From the NCBI GenBank assembly GCA_015490315.1, contig WFYB01000121.1:1-9508 (forward strand): a DNA stretch of 9,508 bases. The letters are read 5' to 3'. Position 1 is the stretch's first letter. Each line of letters begins with the position of its first letter. Shown in pieces: positions 6,155 through 9,508 of the stretch. Source of the stretch: Sulfurovum sp. GTDB lineage: Bacteria; Campylobacterota; Campylobacteria; Campylobacterales; Sulfurovaceae. A program made the position numbers and the translations under genes. Below the pieces are notes generated by a model. The model saw only the letters and a program-made list of their open reading frames with translations, had not been told where the DNA came from and searched no databases.

Positions 6155-6616
6155 ATGAAACTCCATGCGATTATCATCGGCAAAGAGGCAAAAGCACCCC
6201 TTGGCTATGTCAATGAAGTGGAGGTAGTCGCTGACAGAGGCATCATCGGTGACCGCTACTACTATGGATGCGGCACTTTCAACAAACCCCAGCTCTCCCA
6301 ATCTGTCCGACAGATCTCCCTTATAGACTATGACACCCTCGCAATATGCAATGAACGTATCGAAGGTGATCTTGACTTTCTTGACCTGCGCAGAAACCTC
6401 GTTGTCAAAGGTGGGGATATTGCAGCACTTGAAAAGCGCACGTTTGCTATCGGCGATGCACAATTTAGGATCCTCCGCAGCTGTCCACCCTGCCGCTACC
6501 TCTCCAGACTCCTCGATGCCGATATGATGCAGGGGCTCAAATATATCGGTGGATACCGAGCAGAGATACTCCAAAGCGGCACGATACGTGTCGGGGATCA
6601 AATAGTTTTGCTATAA
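6155..6616 (+). CDS. MOSC-domain protein
   Basis: This 153-residue protein consists of a single MOSC domain, the fold found at the C-terminus of molybdenum cofactor sulfurases and in stand-alone proteins such as YiiM. Known or proposed roles involve carrying or transferring sulfur, or handling molybdenum cofactor and N-hydroxylated bases. Visible features are VEVVADRGIIGDRYYYG (22-38), the early glycine-aspartate motif; LDFLDLRRNLVVKG (73-86); and FRILRSCPPCRYL (104-116) with Cys110 and Cys113, where the family's conserved cysteine lies. I start at the ATG at 6155, where the recognisable domain begins. An in-frame ATG at 6104 would add 17 residues unlike the family and overlap sufT. The ribosome binding site is poor. 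It lies 31 bases after sufT and is probably co-transcribed, though a TATATT at 6141-6146 might give weak independent expression. The substrate is unknown. Confidence 0.85.
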   Translation: MKLHAIIIGKEAKAPLGYVNEVEVVADRGIIGDRYYYGCGTFNKPQLSQSVRQISLIDYDTLAICNERIEGDLDFLDLRRNLVVKGGDIAALEKRTFAIGDAQFRILRSCPPCRYLSRLLDADMMQGLKYIGGYRAEILQSGTIRVGDQIVLL

Positions 6617-6617
6617 T
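6609..6617 (+). promoter_or_regulatory. Extended -10 promoter of thiI
   Basis: TGC followed by a perfect TATAAT (6612-6617) forms an extended -10 element that overlaps the MOSC stop codon. An extended -10 can work without a -35, and none is obvious (TGTCGG at 6589-6594 is the 17-spacer candidate). The start site would be near 6624, leaving about 22 bases of leader with the AAGG ribosome binding site. Confidence 0.6.
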
Positions 6618-6645
6618 TCTACATCATATCACCTAAGGCAGTTTC

Positions 6646-8097
6646 GTGCAAACGACAAAAAGACAAAAACTTATACTCAAACTCTTTCCTGAGATCATGG
6701 TCAAGGGCAGCAGTGCCAAAAAGCAGATGGTACAGCAGCTCTACAGTAACCTGCAGGTACTGATGGGAATGATCGACAGCGATATCGCGATCAAAAAGTT
6801 CTCAGACAAAATAGAGATCGTAGCACCCGTCACACAGGTCGATGCCGTCAGAGAGACGCTGCGTAACACACCGGGTATCGAACAGATCCTCGAAGCCCTC
6901 CAGTTTGACAAGATGGAAAGCCTCGATCAGATCAAAGCCAAAGTCGCCGAGATCGTCGCACCCATAGTTGCGGGCAAACGCTTCGTCGTACGTGCCAAAC
7001 GTACAGGCAGCCACCCCTTCAACTCCTCCGAGATCGAGCGAGTGGTGGGTGGATATACCCTTGCGCACACTGATGCCGCCGGGGTTGACCTGCACCATCC
7101 CGATGTGACAGTGCGTATCGAGCTTGTCAACAACCAGCTCAATATCATCACCGAGAAGTATCCGGGACTTGGTGGATTTCCCATAGGAACACAGGGGGAT
7201 ATCCTCTCCTTGATGTCTGGGGGATTTGACTCGACGATCGCATCCTACCTGACGATGAAGCGCGGTATCAAGACCCACTTTATCTTCTTCAATCTTGGCG
7301 GCGCGGCACATGAGATCGGGGTCAAACAGGTCGCGCTCTATCTCTGGAACAAATTTGGGGCTTCGCACCGTGTGAAGTTTGTCACCATACCCTTTGATGA
7401 AGTGATCGAAGAGATCTTCCGCTCTACTGCCGAGACCTATATGGGGGTGACGCTCAAGCGGCTGATGCTGATGGCATCCGAGAAGATCGCCGATGAGATG
7501 GGGATCGATGCACTCGTCACAGGAGAGAGTGTCGCACAGGTCAGCTCCCAAACCCTGCGCAATCTCGCACTCATCGACCAAGCGACCTCCAAACTTGTCC
7601 TGCGTCCGCTTGCCACCATGAACAAACCGGAGATCATCGCTATGGCACAGCAGATCGGTACCAAGCACTTTGCAGAGAATATGCCCGAGTATTGCGGTGT
7701 GATCTCCAAGAACCCTATCACACACGGCTCATTCAAGCGTATGGAGAAAGAAGCGAAGCGTTTTGACTACAGTGTACTCGACAAAGCGGTGGAAAATGCA
7801 AAAAGTATCTATGTCGATGAGATCATCGATGACATCACACAAGCCGCACCTGTAGAGATCGTCAAAGAGCTTCATGAAAACAGTGTCGTGATTGATATAC
7901 GTCCTGAAGAGAGTTGTATAGAGGTGGAGGGAGAAGTGCTCAAGATACCCTTCCACAAACTAAAAACAGCGTTCAAAACACTGCCTAGGAACAAGAAGTA
8001 CCTCCTCTACTGCGAAAAAGGCATCATGAGCCAGCTGCATGCGCAGTATCTCAGAGATACCGACGCATCAGCCGATGTCAAGGTCTATAGACCTTAA
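6646..8097 (+). CDS. thiI: tRNA 4-thiouridine synthase / thiamine sulfurtransferase ThiI with rhodanese domain
   Basis: This 483-residue ThiI uses ATP to adenylate U8 of tRNA and delivers persulfide sulfur to make 4-thiouridine, a near-UV sensor; in some bacteria it also feeds thiamine thiazole synthesis. Domain order: N-terminal ferredoxin-like segment plus THUMP (about 1-170, with GKRFVVRAKRTG), PP-loop pyrophosphatase (SGGFDST at 191-197, Asp195), Cys350 in MPEYCGVISK matching E. coli Cys344, then a C-terminal rhodanese domain (about 400-483) with Cys456 in LLYCEKGIMS. Both cysteines needed for the persulfide-disulfide mechanism are present. The length nearly equals the E. coli enzyme (482), so this is the long form, not the rhodanese-less type. 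Start: GTG at 6646, preceded by AAGG (6635-6638). It ends in tandem stops TAA-TAG. Sulfur donor is presumably the same unlinked desulfurase that serves SufE. Confidence 0.96.
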   Translation: MQTTKRQKLILKLFPEIMVKGSSAKKQMVQQLYSNLQVLMGMIDSDIAIKKFSDKIEIVAPVTQVDAVRETLRNTPGIEQILEALQFDKMESLDQIKAKVAEIVAPIVAGKRFVVRAKRTGSHPFNSSEIERVVGGYTLAHTDAAGVDLHHPDVTVRIELVNNQLNIITEKYPGLGGFPIGTQGDILSLMSGGFDSTIASYLTMKRGIKTHFIFFNLGGAAHEIGVKQVALYLWNKFGASHRVKFVTIPFDEVIEEIFRSTAETYMGVTLKRLMLMASEKIADEMGIDALVTGESVAQVSSQTLRNLALIDQATSKLVLRPLATMNKPEIIAMAQQIGTKHFAENMPEYCGVISKNPITHGSFKRMEKEAKRFDYSVLDKAVENAKSIYVDEIIDDITQAAPVEIVKELHENSVVIDIRPEESCIEVEGEVLKIPFHKLKTAFKTLPRNKKYLLYCEKGIMSQLHAQYLRDTDASADVKVYRP

Positions 8098-8100
8098 TAG

Positions 8101-8340
8101 TTAGCTGCGGTTTGCAGCTTCACAAAATTTCTTCTCTTTGGCGACATAGGTTGCCAGAGTCTTCTGCGCATACTCATCGTGACGCATCGTCTCTTTGTAC
8201 TTCTCTGCTTTCATCGTAAAGACCTTGCAGAGCCTTGCCGCTTCCTCTTTCTGGGCTTTTTCAGCTTCTGCCTGATCTGTATTGAAAAATCCGCTAAATG
8301 CAAATGTGCTCACCAATGCGAGTAAAATCATCTTTTTCAT
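8101..8340 (-). CDS. Small exported two-cysteine protein of unknown function
   Basis: I do not recognise this 79-residue protein. Its N-terminus, MKKMILLALVSTFAFSGFF, is a signal peptide: two lysines, then a hydrophobic core. A plausible cleavage site is after Ala-Glu-Ala (residue 26), leaving about 53 residues in the periplasm; there is no lipobox. The mature part is highly charged, Lys/Glu/Ala-rich and probably two helices, with Cys38 (ARLCKV) and Cys73 (KKFCEA) near its ends. In the oxidising periplasm these could form a disulfide closing a helical hairpin. There is no CxxCH haem motif. The ATG at 8340 is favoured over a TTG at 8343 because AAAAAGGA ends six bases before it. It converges on thiI with only three bases between stops. 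Codon quality, signal peptide and ribosome binding site argue that it is real. Confidence 0.75.
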   Translation of the reverse strand: MKKMILLALVSTFAFSGFFNTDQAEAEKAQKEEAARLCKVFTMKAEKYKETMRHDEYAQKTLATYVAKEKKFCEAANRS

Positions 8341-8363
8341 CAATTATCCTTTTTAGTATGATT

Positions 8364-8390
8364 TGATTTCAACAGTATAGTTGAATATCA
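8364..8390 (-). promoter_or_regulatory. Promoter -10 of the small secreted protein, embedded in an inverted repeat
   Basis: On the minus strand TATACT (8379 to 8374) is a -10 box placing the start near 8367, about 27 bases before the ATG. On the plus strand it is flanked exactly by TTCAAC (8368-8373) and GTTGAA (8380-8385), extended by TGAT (8364-8367) and ATCA (8387-8390) with one extra T (8386). So 10-base arms, with one bulged base, are centred on the -10. A regulator bound here would occlude the promoter. No good -35 is visible. Confidence 0.5.
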
Positions 8391-8425
8391 TTACTTATTC
8401 ATTACCTACCATTATAATAGTTATA

Positions 8426-8444
8426 ACTTAAATAGGAATTAAGT
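8426..8444. repeat. AT-rich hairpin/dyad
   Basis: ACTTAA (8426-8431) and TTAAGT (8439-8444) are perfect inverted repeats with a 7-base loop. TAAGT-AA-ACTTA (8440-8451) overlaps it. AT content this high yields dyads by chance, so function is uncertain. Confidence 0.3.
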
Positions 8445-8448
8445 AAAC

Positions 8449-8463
8449 TTATCAAATTGATAA
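8449..8463. promoter_or_regulatory. Perfect 15-base palindrome, candidate operator
   Basis: TTATCAA (8449-8455), a central A, and TTGATAA (8457-8463) form a perfect 7+1+7 inverted repeat, a geometry typical of dimeric transcription factors. It lies about 80 bases upstream of the secreted-protein start site and about 110 bases upstream of the helicase start site, so it could serve either gene. The binding protein is unknown. It is not the FNR consensus, whose half-sites face the other way. Confidence 0.4.
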
Positions 8464-8557
8464 AAAATACTGATTTTGTATAAATTTATCGCTTTTCCCG
8501 TCATTGGGACAAATTTTCTCTTATTTCACCAAAAGCCTATCTTTTTGCCAAAAAACG

Positions 8558-8566
8558 TGCTATACT
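8558..8566 (+). promoter_or_regulatory. Extended -10 promoter of the DEAD-box helicase gene
   Basis: TGC-TATACT is an extended -10 element; the nearest TTGCCA (8545-8550) is only 10 bases upstream and cannot be its -35. A start near 8573 would give a leader of about 250 bases before the GTG at 8823. Weaker -10-like boxes closer to the gene (TATACA at 8791-8796, TAATAT at 8718-8723) cannot be excluded. Confidence 0.45.
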
Positions 8567-8604
8567 TCCGAACTTTTCTGCAAGAGAGTATCAAACTCCT
8601 TATC

Positions 8605-8623
8605 GAATACACAAGATGTATTC
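8605..8623 (+). other. Leader hairpin 1 of the helicase mRNA
   Basis: GAATACA (8605-8611), loop CAAGA, and TGTATTC (8617-8623) form a perfect 7-base-pair hairpin in the predicted 5' leader. Confidence 0.5.
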
Positions 8624-8630
8624 CTCTATA

Positions 8631-8647
8631 TCGCGAAATGATCGTGA
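8631..8647 (+). other. Leader hairpin 2 of the helicase mRNA
   Basis: TCGCGA (8631-8636), loop AATGA, and TCGTGA (8642-8647) pair over six positions including one G-U pair. It starts eight bases after hairpin 1. Confidence 0.42.
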
Positions 8648-8650
8648 AAC

Positions 8651-8715
8651 AAAAAGTTTGGTATCAGTTGCATAAAACAGGGTTTTACGCCTCTTAGTAC
8701 CATAAGAAACTTTTT
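8651..8715 (+). other. Leader element 3: long bulged stem with an internal hairpin
   Basis: AAAAAGTTT (8651-8659) pairs with AAACTTTTT (8707-8715), and the adjoining GGTA (8660-8663) pairs with TACC (8698-8701), with the five bases ATAAG (8702-8706) bulged on the 3' side. Inside, GCATAAAAC (8670-8678) and GTTTTACGC (8682-8690) form a second stem with one A/C mismatch and an AGG loop. The 3' arm ends in TTTTTCTTTA, so it could also act as an attenuator-like terminator. Pairing is worked out by eye; function is inference. Confidence 0.5.
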
Positions 8716-8767
8716 CTTTAATATCAAGACAACTACAACACCGCATAACAACCGACAACGCTATGTC

Positions 8768-8791
8768 AGGGCAATCACTATGTCTTGTCCT
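8768..8791 (+). other. Leader hairpin 4 of the helicase mRNA
   Basis: AGGGCAA (8768-8774) pairs with TTGTCCT (8785-8791), seven pairs with one G-U, around a 10-base loop. It sits about 20 bases before the AGGAAA ribosome binding site (8811-8816). The 3' arm overlaps TGTCTTG (8781-8787), which could instead pair with CAAGACA (8725-8731), so two mutually exclusive folds are possible. Confidence 0.42.
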
Positions 8792-8822
8792 ATACACAAC
8801 AGATAAACACAGGAAATAAACA

Positions 8823-9508
8823 GTGGAAACAAACACAACAAATACAACAGAAACAAACAACATCAAATTTACAGACTTCGATCTGAAACCGGAGATCCAG
8901 GCAGCTGTACAGGAAGCAGGATTTGTTGAGCCAAGTCCCGTCCAGAAAGAAGCGATCCCCCTGATCTTAGAGGGCAACGATGTGATTGCACAGGCACAGA
9001 CAGGTACAGGAAAGACCGCAGCCTTTGGTCTTCCTATGATGAGCATGATGGAGGGCAACGGCGAGGTAGAAGGTCTCGTGATCGTCCCTACCCGTGAGCT
9101 TGCAATGCAGGTGAGTGACGAGCTCTTCCGTTTCGGTAAAAACGCCGGACTCAAGACGGCTACCGTCTATGGCGGCACTCCATACGGCAAACAGATCGAC
9201 AGGATCAAACAGGCATCTATCGTCGTAGCAACACCCGGCCGTCTGCAGGATCTGCTAAAGAGCGGCAAGATCAAGATCAATCCCAAGTTCGTCGTACTCG
9301 ATGAAGCCGATGAGATGCTTGATATGGGCTTCCTCGATGAGATCAAAAACATCTTTACCTATCTGCCCAAAAAGCGTCAGACGCTGATGTTCTCCGCGAC
9401 GATGCCGCCGGCTATAAGAAAGCTTGCCGAAGAGATCCTCAAGGATCCAAAGAGAGTCTCTATCACCAAAAAAGAGAGTACCAATACATCGATCCAGCAG
9501 TATTACTA
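8823..9508 (+). CDS. DEAD-box RNA helicase, N-terminal part (continues past the right edge)
   Basis: 228 codons are visible, covering helicase domain 1 of an ATP-dependent RNA helicase of the DeaD/CsdA/RhlE type. These enzymes unwind RNA in ribosome assembly, mRNA decay and cold adaptation. Motifs: Q motif FVEPSPVQ (34-41), motif I AQTGTGKT (58-65), Ia PTRELA (89-94), GG (117-118), Ib TPGR (137-140), motif II DEAD (160-163), motif III SAT (191-193). Motifs IV-VI and any C-terminal extension lie outside, so the subfamily cannot be fixed. The start is the GTG at 8823, since AGGAAA (8811-8816) precedes it and the next ATG falls inside domain 1. The first 13 residues are a Thr/Asn-rich tail encoded by a CA-rich stretch. 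The frame is open to the edge. Confidence 0.93.
   Translation, partial: METNTTNTTETNNIKFTDFDLKPEIQAAVQEAGFVEPSPVQKEAIPLILEGNDVIAQAQTGTGKTAAFGLPMMSMMEGNGEVEGLVIVPTRELAMQVSDELFRFGKNAGLKTATVYGGTPYGKQIDRIKQASIVVATPGRLQDLLKSGKIKINPKFVVLDEADEMLDMGFLDEIKNIFTYLPKKRQTLMFSATMPPAIRKLAEEILKDPKRVSITKKESTNTSIQQYY

Larger units (their letters stand above)
8341..8822. other. 482-base gene-free spacer between divergent genes
   Basis: This is the longest non-coding stretch in the window. It holds, left to right: the secreted-protein ribosome binding site and promoter (8341-8390); a very AT-rich zone with overlapping dyads (about 8410-8465) and a further TATAAT-like box; an extended -10 promoter facing right (8558-8566); then about 250 bases of leader with four predicted hairpins and a CA-rich unstructured stretch before the helicase GTG. 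A 73-codon open frame across 8476-8697 has a TTG start without a ribosome binding site and no recognisable content, so I do not call it. Confidence 0.7.

Noticed and set aside
6802..7725. 307-codon minus-strand open frame
   Set aside because: It lies wholly antisense to thiI, whose every domain is recognisable. The product is Cys/His/Asp-rich shadow sequence without a family.
8103..8119. Hairpin AGCTGC / GCAGCT between convergent thiI and the small secreted gene, as a bidirectional terminator
   Set aside because: The stem is only six pairs with a five-base loop and neither side is followed by a T-tract; it also lies inside the coding end of the minus gene.
8476..8697. 73-codon plus-strand open frame, possible leader peptide or small gene
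   Set aside because: It has a TTG start, no ribosome binding site, spans the predicted promoter at 8558-8566, and has no signal or domain.
8600..9154. 184-codon minus-strand open frame
   Set aside because: It overlaps the DEAD-box helicase domain antisense and spans the structured leader; Ser/Val-rich shadow with no family.
1..9508. tRNA, rRNA, CRISPR arrays and prophage genes
   Set aside because: No cloverleaf, rRNA-like sequence, regularly spaced repeats or phage structural genes were seen on either strand.

Overview
The window looks like chromosomal DNA from a Campylobacterota bacterium of the Sulfurovum/Sulfurimonas type. The reasons are AT-rich intergenic regions around moderately GC-rich genes, AAGGA-type ribosome binding sites, recognisable -10 boxes with weak -35 boxes, and the gene set itself (SUF genes, MOSC, ThiI, DEAD-box helicase). 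The placement is an impression from composition and gene content, not a phylogenetic result.

Layout. The left edge (1 to about 146) is the 5' end of an insertion sequence whose transposase begins at 47 on the minus strand and resembles the IS30 family. Next is a compact type II toxin-antitoxin module (270-798) with a RelB/DinJ antitoxin and a YafQ-like toxin, driven by a near-consensus promoter whose spacer holds a perfect 8+1+8 palindrome. Converging on it is an LHPP/NagD-type HAD phosphatase gene (826-1584, minus). From the 168-base divergent spacer, which holds back-to-back promoters and a 9-base inverted repeat, runs the operon sufB-sufC-sufD-sufE-sufT (1753-6123). A MOSC-domain gene follows at 6155. 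thiI (6646-8097) follows with its own extended -10 promoter overlapping the MOSC stop codon. A small exported two-cysteine protein of unknown function (8101-8340, minus) converges on thiI. A 482-base spacer follows, with dyad symmetries and a roughly 250-base leader predicted to be highly structured. The window ends inside a DEAD-box RNA helicase gene (8823 onward).

How the genes fit together. SufB, SufC and SufD form the Fe-S cluster scaffold complex. SufE should bring sulfur as a persulfide on Cys52, and the DUF59 protein (SufT) probably helps cluster maturation or transfer. No cysteine desulfurase (SufS) and no A-type carrier lie in the operon or beside it, so SufE must use a desulfurase encoded elsewhere. 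The MOSC protein and ThiI, which takes persulfide sulfur for tRNA 4-thiouridine and perhaps thiamine, sit directly downstream. The block 1753-8097 therefore reads as a sulfur-trafficking neighbourhood: five or six co-transcribed genes plus thiI.

Most of the window is well-understood housekeeping and accessory content. The parts least explained by known families are regulatory: the toxin-antitoxin operator, the divergent HAD/suf spacer, the dyads upstream of the small secreted protein, and the multi-hairpin leader of the helicase gene.
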